Shown here: in pieces, positions 31,811 to 39,787 of the stretch | How positions within the stretch are numbered: the first letter of the stretch is position 1 | How the letters are laid out: the number at the start of each line of letters is the position of its first letter | From: Armatimonadota bacterium | GTDB lineage: Bacteria; Armatimonadota; Armatimonadia; Armatimonadales; Armatimonadaceae | Direction: 5' to 3' | Assembly: GCA_026392155.1 (NCBI GenBank) | Contig: JAPLCP010000056.1 | Span: forward strand, 1 to 50,462 | Length of the DNA: 50,462 nt | Made by a program: the position numbers and the translations under genes | Notes under the pieces: generated by a model | Told to the model about the DNA's origin: nothing | What the model saw: only the letters and a program-made list of their open reading frames with translations | The model's database searches: none

Positions 31811-32095
31811 CTATTTCCCTTCTCCGTCGAACTGCTGAACCAGGATCTCACCGATTCCCAGACCGCCACGCTGGGCGATTCGCTGAGAGATTTCCTGATC
31901 AAACATCTGACGGAACATCTCTTCGCCGCTACCATGCTTCATGGCGCCCCCTTTGGGAGCGGTGCGGTGCATGGCCTCTAGGAGCTGCCCGACAAAAAGA
32001 CTCTCAAACTGCTCAGCTGCTTCTTTAACGGTGGCAGGCTTCGCCCTCGTCTGAGTCATAGAAGCCGCCGCAGTACCTGGCAGGTTTACTTGCAT
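31811..32095 (-). CDS. FlgJ-type rod-binding protein without muramidase domain
   Basis: This 94-residue protein starts at ATG 32095, just after the flgI TAA (TAAGATG). It contains the rod-binding domain AAEQFESLFVGQLLEAMHRT and GEEMFRQMFDQEISQRIAQR, then GGLGIGEILVQQ, equivalent to the N-terminal half of enterobacterial FlgJ. The C-terminal peptidoglycan hydrolase domain is missing; the transglycosylase at 16857 probably fills that role. It acts as rod cap or scaffold. Confidence 0.88.
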   Translation of the reverse strand: MQVNLPGTAAASMTQTRAKPATVKEAAEQFESLFVGQLLEAMHRTAPKGGAMKHGSGEEMFRQMFDQEISQRIAQRGGLGIGEILVQQFDGEGK

Positions 32096-32096
32096 C

Positions 32097-33464
32097 TTAC
32101 TGTACCTCAACCTCGGCAAAGAGTGCACCCGCGTTTTTAATGGCTAAGATAATGGCGATCACATCACGTGGGCTCACCCGGAGGGCATTGAGCGCCCGAA
32201 CCAGCTCGGCGAGAGTGGCCCCTGGCTTCAGCTCGACAAGCGAGGCGCGGTTCTCTCCAGCGGCGATATCGGTCTGGCCGGTGACCACGGTCTCCCCCAC
32301 ATTGGCAAGCGGGCCGGGCTGGGAGATCAGGGTCTCGGAGGTGATCTCGACGGTCAGTGCGCCATGTGCCACCGCGACCGGCGCGATTCGGACATTGCCA
32401 CCGATAATCACGGTTCCCGTGCGCTCGTTCAGCACGACTTTAGCAGGCACGGAGGGCTGAACCATCAGGGCACCTACCTCCGCGATCAGGCGCACGGGAT
32501 CGTCGTAGCCTGTGGGAAGCTTCACCCGAACCGTAGCGGAGTCGAGAGCTCTGGCCGTGCCCGCTCCCAGCTTTTCATTGATCGCCAGCGCCACTTTGGT
32601 GGTGTTCTCAAAGTCCGGCGTGGAGAGGTTGATGCGCACGGAGCCATCACTGTCCGTGAGCTTCGTGGGGATCTCACGCTCGACGATCGCAGCTTCTGGG
32701 ACGCGGCCTGCGGTGGGGTGGTTTTTCGTGGCACTGTTGCCGCCACCCCCCGCGGCGAAGCCACCGATCATCAGACCGCCCTGCGCCACGGCGTAGACAT
32801 TTTCATCCGCTCCAATCAGAGGAGTCTGGAGGAGGATGCCGCCTTGGAGAGACGTGGCATCTCCCACGGAGGAGACTGTGACATCGAGCTTACTGCCGTT
32901 CTTGGCAAAGGCAGGAATCTCGGCGGTGACCATGACGACCGCGACGTTTCTTGTGCGGAGCACCTTGGGGTCTACTGTCACGCCAAAGCGCTGGAGCATG
33001 GCGACCACGGCTTGGATCGTAAACGGAGACTGCTGCGTGTCGCCGGTTCCATTGAGGCCGCTCACAAGGCCGTAGCCGATCAACTGGTTGGAGCGGACGC
33101 TCTCCACACGGGCAATATCGCGGATTCGGATGGGGGCAATTGGGAAGCCGCCCGGCCCAAAGGCACTCGTATTTGTGCTGGGACTTTTGGCGCTGGTGGT
33201 GGCGATGGGGCGAGGCGTTGGCGCGGGTGCTTTGGGAACGAGCTTGGTCGCCATGGGGAGCCGCTTAAGCTCTGCTAGGCTGGGCTTGGTCTCTTTGGTC
33301 TGCGGAGCCTTCTTAGCCTCCTTGTTGCCTGGAACTTCGGTCACTTCCAGCTTTGCAGGTGGCTGCTTCTGGGGAGTCTGTGCTTGGCCTGCACTCACCA
33401 GAGTGAGGGCACCCAGGGAGAGCACGAGAGTCGAGCCGATGGTTATATAGTTTTGACGAAACAC
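32097..33464 (-). CDS. flgI: FlgI, P-ring protein, with Pro/Lys-rich N-terminal extension
   Basis: This 455-residue protein has a Sec signal peptide (about 1-28) and the FlgI core starting near residue 112 (IRIRDIARVESVRSNQLIGY, GLVSGLNGTGDTQQSPF, and C-terminal LVRALNALRVSPRDVIAIIL, then AIKNAGAL). Between them lies an unusual stretch of about 80 residues rich in Pro, Lys, Thr and Ala; FlgI is normally about 370 residues. It forms the periplasmic P ring in peptidoglycan. The start is a GTG at 33464 with an AGAGGAGG Shine-Dalgarno that lies in the arm of a hairpin. Confidence 0.95.
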   Translation of the reverse strand: MFRQNYITIGSTLVLSLGALTLVSAGQAQTPQKQPPAKLEVTEVPGNKEAKKAPQTKETKPSLAELKRLPMATKLVPKAPAPTPRPIATTSAKSPSTNTSAFGPGGFPIAPIRIRDIARVESVRSNQLIGYGLVSGLNGTGDTQQSPFTIQAVVAMLQRFGVTVDPKVLRTRNVAVVMVTAEIPAFAKNGSKLDVTVSSVGDATSLQGGILLQTPLIGADENVYAVAQGGLMIGGFAAGGGGNSATKNHPTAGRVPEAAIVEREIPTKLTDSDGSVRINLSTPDFENTTKVALAINEKLGAGTARALDSATVRVKLPTGYDDPVRLIAEVGALMVQPSVPAKVVLNERTGTVIIGGNVRIAPVAVAHGALTVEITSETLISQPGPLANVGETVVTGQTDIAAGENRASLVELKPGATLAELVRALNALRVSPRDVIAIILAIKNAGALFAEVEVQ

Positions 33465-33476
33465 CTTAAATACGTT

Positions 33477-33505
33477 CCTCCTCTCTATCTTTCGACAGGA
33501 GAGGA
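33477..33505 (-). promoter_or_regulatory. SD-sequestering hairpin straddling the flgI promoter
   Basis: On the minus strand CCTCCTCT (33505-33498) is a perfect complement of AGAGGAGG (33484-33477), the flgI Shine-Dalgarno, separated by 13 nt that include the predicted -10 box GTCGAAAG. Read-through mRNA from flgH would fold this hairpin and hide the SD. An mRNA started at the local promoter would lack the 5' arm and expose it. The pairing is seen; the mechanism is inferred. Confidence 0.5.
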
Positions 33506-33515
33506 GGACAATGAA
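33487..33515 (-). promoter_or_regulatory. Predicted sigma-28-type promoter of flgI
   Basis: On the minus strand CTTTCATT (33515-33508) precedes GTCGAAAG (33494-33487) with 21-nt start-to-start spacing. The 17-nt segment AAATAACCCTTTCATTG around the -35 box is identical to that upstream of flgF. The start point would be near 33481, just before the flgI GTG at 33464. Confidence 0.65.
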
Positions 33516-33535
33516 AGGGTTATTTGCGCGAGATG

Positions 33536-34138
33536 CTAAAACAGAAACTCAAAGACGCGACCGAGGAGGCCTGGTTTCGCATGGCGATCCACGGGGCCTT
33601 TTCCAAAGACCTCGATCTGGGCATCGGCGATAAGATTGGAGGAGATCGAGTTGTCTTGCAGGACGTCTTCAAAGCGCGCAATCCCCGAAAATCGCAGGGT
33701 CTGCACGTCGTCGTTGATCTTCATGGTTCGATCGCCTCGGATCACGAGCTGGCCTGTGCTGGTGACTTCCATAACGCGGCAGGTGATCGTCGTGGTGAGG
33801 CGTGAGTTGCGCGTGGTCGAGCCGGAGCCTTTCTGCGCTGTCGCGCCCCCCAAAGAGGCACGCGGAACAAGCTTCATCAGCCCCCAGAGTCCTTCCCCGC
33901 CCTTGGCACTGGCCTCTCCGCTGCGCTTCATGTCCACATCGGCAGACTGGATCGCCGTGGTGCTCTCCGCGATAATCACCGTGACCACGTCCCCGACGGC
34001 GTGGGCGCGACGATCGGCGAACATGCTGCGTTTTTTATCCGTGGGGTAGATCGTGTCGGCAAGGGCGGCCGTGTGGGAGGCAAGTGGGAGAGTGAGAGCT
34101 ACTAGGGCGAGCTGTTTTAGGCGTGTAAGGCGCTTCAT
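33536..34138 (-). CDS. flgH: FlgH, L-ring protein lacking the lipobox cysteine
   Basis: This 200-residue protein has the FlgH core (SMFADRRAHAVGDVVTVIIAES, TTTITCRVMEVTSTGQLVIRG, then VQTLRFSGIARFEDVLQDNS and ISSNLIADAQIEVFGKG). The signal peptide ends in an Ala-x-Ala site (AALA before DTIYP) with no cysteine, whereas FlgH is usually a lipoprotein cleaved before Cys. The only Cys in the protein is in the core. It would form the outer-membrane L ring without lipid anchoring. It lies between flgA and flgI. Confidence 0.93.
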   Translation of the reverse strand: MKRLTRLKQLALVALTLPLASHTAALADTIYPTDKKRSMFADRRAHAVGDVVTVIIAESTTAIQSADVDMKRSGEASAKGGEGLWGLMKLVPRASLGGATAQKGSGSTTRNSRLTTTITCRVMEVTSTGQLVIRGDRTMKINDDVQTLRFSGIARFEDVLQDNSISSNLIADAQIEVFGKGPVDRHAKPGLLGRVFEFLF

Positions 34139-34156
34139 GGGAGTTTCCTTGAGTTT

Positions 34157-35122
34157 TTAAAAGACCATCTCCAGCTCGTCTTGCCCGATAACACGGGCGC
34201 TAAAATCGAGCTGGCTTATGACATTGCGAATACGAATTGTCTGGCCCATCGTGCCATCTTGCTGGGCCTCGCCGGTGCAGGCAAGCGCGACCGAGCCACT
34301 GCGGCAGGTCACTTTCACGCGTGCCCCTCGGCGCACGAGGGGAATCAGGCGGAGCTGCGTTGACAGAACGGGCGCACCTTCCTGGAGGCTCACGCTGAGC
34401 TGGCGACCCAGGGCCTGGGCCGCATCCAAAAGAAAGGTCGTGCCTGGGTTTGTGGGGATCTCTGTGGACGCCGGATCATCCTCCGTGAGAATCGTGCCAG
34501 CGGTCAGAGGGCGGCTGGCGACGAGCGCCCGTGTGCGCTGCACGACACGCAGGTTGAGGGTGACCGTGCTCTCGACTTGCTGATTCACCCAGATCTCGAT
34601 CACCACACTGGCCGAGGTACTTGTCAAGCGGGGCTCACGGGCACGTAGGGTGAGTTCCCCTGGAGCGACCCGGATTTCCTGTGGTGGTGTGCTCGGCTGA
34701 AGTACGCCGTCGGTGAGCTGGGGCTCGATGGCTTCTCTTGCCGCTTGGAGTAGTGCCTCGCCCGAGACACTCTGGAATACCCGAGTGATGGCGACATTCT
34801 CAGGGCCGGTGTACTGCACTTGCTCATCGCGCACCCCGAGGCTCTTGACGCGCAGACGAGCATAGGCCACCGAGACTGTGCGCTTGGTGCCAAAAAGAGG
34901 GGAGGAGCCAATATCGAGCACTCGGAGGGCTTCGGCGAGCTTTGTATCGGCGCACTGAATCTCGGCAATATCGCTCAAGCGGATGACACCTCCGCCGACA
35001 TCGGCGCTGGGACGAAACGTCAGCTGAACCGGCACCCCGCCTGCCGCGAGGGCAGGCAGGGGGGCCAGTGTTGAGATCAGAAGCGCACTCAGCAGGCTTC
35101 GACGAGTCATGGTGGCTACCAT
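34157..35122 (-). CDS. flgA: FlgA, P-ring assembly chaperone
   Basis: This 321-residue periplasmic protein has a signal peptide (MTRRSLLSALLISTLAPLPA, then LAAG) and a C-terminal SAF/FlgA domain (ALVASRPLTAGTILTEDDPA, GAPVLSTQLRLIPLVRRGAR, VKVTCRSGSVALACTGEAQQ, then IRIRNVISQLDFSARVIG). FlgA escorts FlgI. ATGs at 35122 and 35110 are both possible; the second leaves a more normal signal peptide. Confidence 0.93.
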   Translation of the reverse strand: MVATMTRRSLLSALLISTLAPLPALAAGGVPVQLTFRPSADVGGGVIRLSDIAEIQCADTKLAEALRVLDIGSSPLFGTKRTVSVAYARLRVKSLGVRDEQVQYTGPENVAITRVFQSVSGEALLQAAREAIEPQLTDGVLQPSTPPQEIRVAPGELTLRAREPRLTSTSASVVIEIWVNQQVESTVTLNLRVVQRTRALVASRPLTAGTILTEDDPASTEIPTNPGTTFLLDAAQALGRQLSVSLQEGAPVLSTQLRLIPLVRRGARVKVTCRSGSVALACTGEAQQDGTMGQTIRIRNVISQLDFSARVIGQDELEMVF

Positions 35123-35127
35123 GGCAG

Positions 35128-35910
35128 TTACCGTCGCAGACCGTTGGCGATCTGGAGCATCTCATCGGATGCCTGGATACTCTTGGAGTTGACTTCGTAG
35201 GCGCGCTGGGCGGTGATCATGTTGACCATCTCCTCCACCACTTTCACGTTCGACATCTCCACCATCCCCTGACGAATCGTCCCACGTCCATCGGTGCCCG
35301 CGTTTCCAAGCACTTCCGCTCCTGAGGCCGGTGTGATGGTGAGCAGGTTGCGGCCAATCGCAGACAGCCCCGCCGGGTTGGCAAAGTTCGCAACCTGGAG
35401 CTGACCTACTGGGGATTGGGTACCATCGCCTAGTGAGACGGTAACTGTGCCGTCCTGAGAGATACTGATTCCGGTGGCTCCTGCGGGAATCGTGATCTGA
35501 GGTTGGAGCACATAGCCATCATTGGTGACCATCTGTCCCTGGTTATCCAGCTTGAAAGAACCGTCACGGGTGTAGCCGAACTGTCCGTTGGGGAGCTGGA
35601 CTTTGAAGAAGCCACTTCCCTCGATCACAAGGTCCGTGTTCTCCCCTTTGCGAATATCGCCTTGTGTGTGGACACGATCTACGCCCACAGCTCGGACACC
35701 GAGACCTACCTCAAGCCCGGTGGGAGCCTGGGAGCCTTGGCCTGTGGAGGAGCCTGCAGCGCGGGTGGTCTGGTACATCAAGTCCTGGAAAGTCGCCTGG
35801 CCACGCTTGAAGCCGTTCGTATTGACGTTGGAGAGGTTGTTGGCGATAACATCCATGTTGAGCTGCTGGGCATTCATTCCCGTGGCTGCGGTGTAGAGAG
35901 AGCGAATCAT
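35128..35910 (-). CDS. flgG: FlgG, distal rod protein
   Basis: This 260-residue protein shows the standard FlgG sequence: [20 protein letters not shown], then [20 protein letters not shown] and QDLMYQT, the central [20 protein letters not shown], then TRDGSFKLD, and C-terminal [20 protein letters not shown]. Length is normal. Confidence 0.97.
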   Translation of the reverse strand: MIRSLYTAATGMNAQQLNMDVIANNLSNVNTNGFKRGQATFQDLMYQTTRAAGSSTGQGSQAPTGLEVGLGVRAVGVDRVHTQGDIRKGENTDLVIEGSGFFKVQLPNGQFGYTRDGSFKLDNQGQMVTNDGYVLQPQITIPAGATGISISQDGTVTVSLGDGTQSPVGQLQVANFANPAGLSAIGRNLLTITPASGAEVLGNAGTDGRGTIRQGMVEMSNVKVVEEMVNMITAQRAYEVNSKSIQASDEMLQIANGLRR

Positions 35911-35937
35911 TTTGGTTTTCCTTAGGTTTTAAGAGAG

Positions 35938-36663
35938 CTAGCGAAGAAGGGTGAAGAGATTCTCCAGGGTCTGGTCCTGGGCTTGGATGGATTTCTGATT
36001 TGCCTCGTAGGCACGCATCCCGCTGATCATGTCCACCATCTCGCGGACGGGGTCTACATTAGAGCGCTCCAGGTGACCGGAGAGCACGTTCACGGTGCCA
36101 GGGGCAAGCTCGCGGACTTCGGCGGCGGTACTCATGCCATTGCCTGTGGGCGTAAGAGGGGTATTGGGCATCACAAGGCGCAGGCGTCCCAGAACCTGTC
36201 CATTTCGGCTGGTAATCGTCCCGGACTCCGAGATCTTCCAGTCCGAACTCCCCACGGGGATCGGGGCTCCGCTCGCCCCGAGAACAGGCTCACCGGTGGG
36301 GAGAGCTACCTCACCGCTTGCATTGAGTGTCAGAGAGGCGCTACGAACCAAGCGAGCGCCGTCATTGGTTTTGACCATCAGGTAGCCGGGGCCAGAGAGA
36401 GCCACATCGTGTGGGTTGCTGGTAGGCTGTACTAACCCTGGTGTGGTATCGCGTGTGGCGATAGGCTCGGTGGCAAAAGCCGTGTTAAACGGCGAGGGGT
36501 TACTGGCCCGCTTCTCTTCGGTGAGAACATAGCTACTATGGAGCGCGACCACTTGACGCTGAAAACCGGTGGAGTTGACATTGGCGAGGTTATTGGCTGT
36601 CACATCCTGAAGGATTTGCCGCGCCCGCATTCCCGTCGCACTTTCGTAGAGTCCTCTTAACAT
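35938..36663 (-). CDS. flgF: FlgF-type proximal rod protein
   Basis: This 241-residue protein starts at the ATG at 36663 (MLRGLYESATGMRARQILQD), which aligns with FlgG/FlgF starts; an upstream extension would be unlike any family member. It continues VTANNLANVNSTGFQRQVVA and ends VREMVDMISGMRAYEANQKS, IQAQDQTLENLFTLLR. Being upstream of flgG and more divergent, it is best called FlgF. It is the first gene of the minus-strand flgF-csrA block, and the predicted -10 box ends only 7 nt before the ATG, suggesting a leaderless mRNA. Confidence 0.9.
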   Translation of the reverse strand: MLRGLYESATGMRARQILQDVTANNLANVNSTGFQRQVVALHSSYVLTEEKRASNPSPFNTAFATEPIATRDTTPGLVQPTSNPHDVALSGPGYLMVKTNDGARLVRSASLTLNASGEVALPTGEPVLGASGAPIPVGSSDWKISESGTITSRNGQVLGRLRLVMPNTPLTPTGNGMSTAAEVRELAPGTVNVLSGHLERSNVDPVREMVDMISGMRAYEANQKSIQAQDQTLENLFTLLR

Positions 36664-36670
36664 ACTCTGT

Positions 36671-36699
36671 CTTTCGACCTGGTTTGGGAGCAATGAAAG
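36671..36699 (-). promoter_or_regulatory. Predicted sigma-28-type promoter of the flgF operon
   Basis: On the minus strand CTTTCATT (36699-36692) precedes GTCGAAAG (36678-36671) with 21-nt spacing. The sequence around the -35 box is identical over 17 nt to the flgI promoter region. It lies in the 75-bp divergent gap between flgF and the plus-strand gene at 36739. Confidence 0.65.
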
Positions 36700-36738
36700 G
36701 GTTATTTTTGTGGCTTTGGGTGGTAGAATCAAAAGGCA

Positions 36739-38018
36739 ATGGCTGCCTACAAACACTCCCCACGAAACTACCTACCGCTTCTGTTTTTGCTCGCACTCGG
36801 CGGTGTTGGCCTAACGAGCTGGGGAACCTGGCGCAGTCTCCAGCCCACGATGCAGATTCCGCTCGCCCCAAGAGCCATTCGTTCGGCACTGAGCACTAGT
36901 GAGAACTGGCGACTCTCTGGGACACAGCACCAGGTCTATGGGCGCTGGCAGCAGTATCTCAACCCTCGCAGTCGGCCTCAGTTTTCCGCCGATGGACGCT
37001 ACATCGCGGTGGGGTTAGGCCTTTCTCTGCACCTCTATAGCACTGAGACCGGCAAGCTTTTGGCCCACTGCGAGACTCCCCCCGCAAAACCTCTTCCCAA
37101 CACAATCCCTCACTCTCCGCGGCTGAGGATTTTCTCGGTACATGGAGAGAATGCTTGGTATGTCTGGCATGAGGGGCAAGATGAGCGGGCACAAGTCTAT
37201 CGCTTGACTCCAGAGAGCTGGAACGCAACAGAGCTACTACCTGGATTTATCTCTGTAGCACTGATTTCGCCTGATGCTCGCTTTGTCTTTGGCTACGGCC
37301 AAAAGGGAGCACGACTGGGCTGGGATCGCAAGACAGGGAAAGTCGTGAAGTTCTCGGAGAAGCTCGTGATTTTTTGGGAGCAAGCGCGAATAGACCCACG
37401 TTCCGGGGCCGTCTACGGAGTTTCCTCGACCCCGAGACCGGAAAAGAGCTTCCGACACCGGCGTACTTGCAAGACAAAACTCTGGTTGCCTTTCGCCTGA
37501 ACAAGTACGGAGTTGTGACCGGACATCAAAATGGAACAATTACAGTACGTCCTCTCTTATCGCCCGAAACCTATAAACTAACCTACAAGACAAAGCTTCA
37601 CTCGATTGACTGGGTTGCCCTTGCGGGTAAGAGGCGGATCTGGGCAGGCGGACTTGTTCCCACAGCAGGTAAGCCCCGTGTCTTTAGGATGGCAGTTGAG
37701 TGTATTGACCGCGAGGGAGACAAGGGCAAGCTCCTCCTCGAGCCAGACTTCACCGACGATGAGAGAGGTGGTGAGGCGCAGTGGGGGGAGTTCATAGAGC
37801 GTTGGGGCAAGACCCGGCTCTATGTACTGAGACGCACCCTGTACGAAAAGAGATCCAGCGTCCGCCATGAGGCCTGGATTGGAGAGACGATAAACGGGAA
37901 GCAAGTGCGCGTTCCCTGGGAGGTCCCCGCCACAGATATCTCGCTCTCGCCTCAGGAAGACTTTGCGGCCTGGATTGACAAGTCCGGCACCCTGACCCTC
38001 TGGCGAGTGCCGCTTTAG
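36739..38018 (+). pseudogene. Frameshifted membrane-anchored beta-propeller-like protein
   Basis: Two overlapping frames read as one gene. The first (36739-37500) has an N-terminal membrane anchor (YLPLLFLLALGGVGLTSWGT) and repeats such as FSADGRYIAVGLGLSLHLYS and ISPDARFVFGYGQKGARLGW, typical of WD40/PQQ-like propeller blades. The second (open by 37374, ends 38018) continues with LDPETGKELPTPAYLQDKTL and NGTITVRPLL, ending LSPQEDFAAWIDKSGTLTLW. The match switches near 37411-37433, consistent with a single-base deletion. It may be a real mutation or a sequencing error. Function is unknown. Confidence 0.7.
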
Positions 38019-38030
38019 TAGGAGAGTTTG

Positions 38031-38852
38031 ATGCGTGTTTTGATCATGTCGGATATGGAAGGTGTCAGTGGGATCGTGACGTGGAAGCAGGTCGAGGGCG
38101 GCTCCCCGATGTTTGAAGAGGGGCGGCGGCTCTACACCGAGGAGATCAATGCCGCTGTGCGTGGTGCGGTGGCGGCGGGTGCGACGGAGATTGTGGCGGT
38201 GGACTGCCACGGCGCGGGCGGCGACTGGACCTTTAACTCTTACGTCCCCGAGCTACTTCACCCCGCCTGTGAGTGGGTGGCACATCATACCTGGAGCCGC
38301 TACACCGAGCTTTTAGAACAGGGCTGTGATGCCGCGCTCATGGTGGGGATGCATGCGCGCGCCGGAACCCCCGACGGCGTGATGTGCCACACGATCTCAA
38401 CCGTCACCTGGCGCAATCTCTGGTTCAACGACGACTTGGTGGGGGAGCTGGGGATCAATGCGGCGCTCTGTGGCCACTTTGGCTGCCCGGTTGCACTGGT
38501 GACGGGCGACGAGGCCACTTGTCGTGAGGGCCGCGAGATCCTCGGCGATGACCCGGTCTATGTGGCGGTGAAGCGTGGGCTCTCCCGCTACTCTGCCCGG
38601 CAAATCCCTCCGGTGCGCGCCCGCCAGATGATCGAAGATGGAGCCCGTGAGGCGCTCTCTCGGGTGAAGAAAGGCCGTGTCTACAGCGTCGGCTCCCCGA
38701 CCACGATCACGATCGAAGTGGAGACAGTAGATAAAGTCGGGCAGTTTCGCAATAAACGCGGGGTCGAGGTCCTCGAGCCGCTCCAGGTGCAGAGCCGGGC
38801 AGAGAACTGGATGGCGGCCTGGGATCAGATCTGGCCCCAGGCGGAAAAATAA
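38031..38852 (+). CDS. M55-family D-aminopeptidase (DppA-like)
   Basis: This 273-residue protein begins MRVLIMSDMEGVSGIV, the M55 signature with Asp and Glu zinc ligands (SDMEG). It continues with AVDCHGAGGDWTFN, a His-containing MVGMHARAGTPDGVMCHT and VALVTGDEATCREGREIL. DppA enzymes are cytoplasmic, zinc-dependent D-amino-acid dipeptidases that may process peptidoglycan peptides. The start at ATG 38031 follows GGAG at 38021-38024. Confidence 0.92.
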   Translation: MRVLIMSDMEGVSGIVTWKQVEGGSPMFEEGRRLYTEEINAAVRGAVAAGATEIVAVDCHGAGGDWTFNSYVPELLHPACEWVAHHTWSRYTELLEQGCDAALMVGMHARAGTPDGVMCHTISTVTWRNLWFNDDLVGELGINAALCGHFGCPVALVTGDEATCREGREILGDDPVYVAVKRGLSRYSARQIPPVRARQMIEDGAREALSRVKKGRVYSVGSPTTITIEVETVDKVGQFRNKRGVEVLEPLQVQSRAENWMAAWDQIWPQAEK

Positions 38853-38861
38853 ATCTCCGCA

Positions 38862-38897
38862 CGGGCGCATATCAGGCGGGCCCATTTATGCGCCCGA
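38862..38897. repeat. Palindromic intergenic repeat, copy 1
   Basis: CGGGCGCATA (38862-38871) and TATGCGCCCG (38887-38896) form a perfect 10-bp inverted repeat. The right part, 38877-38897, is repeated exactly (21 nt) at 41325-41345. The right arm encodes the last codons and stop of trmL on the minus strand. With no T run on the plus strand it is more likely a dispersed repeat or a bidirectional mRNA-end structure than a classical terminator. Confidence 0.7.
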
Positions 38898-39428
38898 TTC
38901 CGAGACCCCCGGTGTTTGCCCCGGATTGCCGTTGAAGAACACGAACGAGCGCTCTCGGGGCGGGGTTCCCAGCGGTGTGGCGGCAGCGAAGGCAAGCTGT
39001 CGCCACGCCTCATAGACCGTGATCGCGACGGCGTTGGAGAGATTAAGGCTCCGGCTGCCAGGCATCATCGGGAGCGTCAGCACGGTCACCTCAGCGAGAA
39101 TTTCTTCAGGCAGGCCGCGGGACTCTGAGCCAAAGAGTAGCGCGTCGCCGGGCTGAAACTCCGTCTCGTAGGGCGTGGCGTCTCCCCCCGTCTCGATCGC
39201 AAAAATACGGCTCCCTGCAAGTGCCACTTTGCACGCTTCCCAACCCGCGTGGCGCTTGACTTCGGCGAACTCTTCATAATCAAGGTGTGCTCGGCGCAGG
39301 CGCTTGTCGTCCCAAGCAAAGCCCAGGGGCTCGATCAGATGCAGCGCCGCGCCCGCGTTGGCGCATAGCCGAACAATATTGCCGGTGTTCTGGGGCATGT
39401 CAGGTTCGTGGAGAATGACGGAGATCAT
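38886..39428 (-). CDS. trmL: TrmL, tRNA (cytidine/uridine-34-2'-O)-methyltransferase
   Basis: This 180-residue SPOUT-class methyltransferase starts MISVILHEPDMPQNTGNIVR, the TrmL hallmark, and contains LIEPLGFAWDDKRLRRAHLD, then LLFGSESRGLPEE and LPMMPGSRSLNLSNAVAITVYE, the knot that binds S-adenosylmethionine. It methylates the wobble ribose of tRNA-Leu in known cases. It overlaps the upstream gene by 4 nt (ATGA). Its C-terminal tail (after about residue 150) is encoded partly by a palindromic repeat. Confidence 0.93.
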   Translation of the reverse strand: MISVILHEPDMPQNTGNIVRLCANAGAALHLIEPLGFAWDDKRLRRAHLDYEEFAEVKRHAGWEACKVALAGSRIFAIETGGDATPYETEFQPGDALLFGSESRGLPEEILAEVTVLTLPMMPGSRSLNLSNAVAITVYEAWRQLAFAAATPLGTPPRERSFVFFNGNPGQTPGVSESGA

Positions 39429-39787
39429 AGAGCCTTGATCTCGACGGCACCACCGTCACGCACTTCCAAAAAAAGCGAAAAGTCCCGTAGGAGGTCAATG
39501 CCAATCATAGGCTCACCTACCATTTCTACGGCTTCAACCAAACGTTTCTTGCCTGCCCAGTCACACTCTGCTGCATAGATTTCATAGGGAGAAACACGAC
39601 CATCCGCCACTGTGAATTCTTCGTTCCAGAGTTTTGGGAGGCGCAGTGTGCCAATCCAATAGGGAGAGAGCTTGATCTCGCCTGCGAATCCTGTATCAAT
39701 TAAAAACTCAATATCGAAAGCGACTTCATCGGGCCGATAGAGGCGCAGGGTGATTCGTCCCGCATTGCGGGAGAAATACCCCGTCAC
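39425..39787 (-). CDS. Small retropepsin-like (clan AA) aspartic protease homologue
   Basis: This 120-residue protein has the single-domain aspartic protease signature DIEFLIDTGFAGEIKLSPYW (DTG triad) and a later hydrophobic-Gly motif (PMIGIDLLRDFSLFLEV), matching stand-alone bacterial clan AA proteins. It would have to dimerise to be active. The start is a GTG at 39787 overlapping the upstream TGA. Substrate is unknown. Confidence 0.8.
   Translation of the reverse strand: MTGYFSRNAGRITLRLYRPDEVAFDIEFLIDTGFAGEIKLSPYWIGTLRLPKLWNEEFTVADGRVSPYEIYAAECDWAGKKRLVEAVEMVGEPMIGIDLLRDFSLFLEVRDGGAVEIKAL

Noticed and set aside
32364-33278. Long plus-strand ORF of 304 codons antisense to flgI, and similar long antisense ORFs at 18201-19106 (fliI) and 40166-41392 (oxidoreductase)
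   Set aside because: They are mirror frames of well-identified genes with high GC at third positions; products resemble no known fold and lack SD sequences.
37374-37435. Programmed ribosomal frameshift in the propeller-like gene
   Set aside because: No slippery heptamer followed by a stable structure is visible at the switch point; a one-base deletion explains it more simply.
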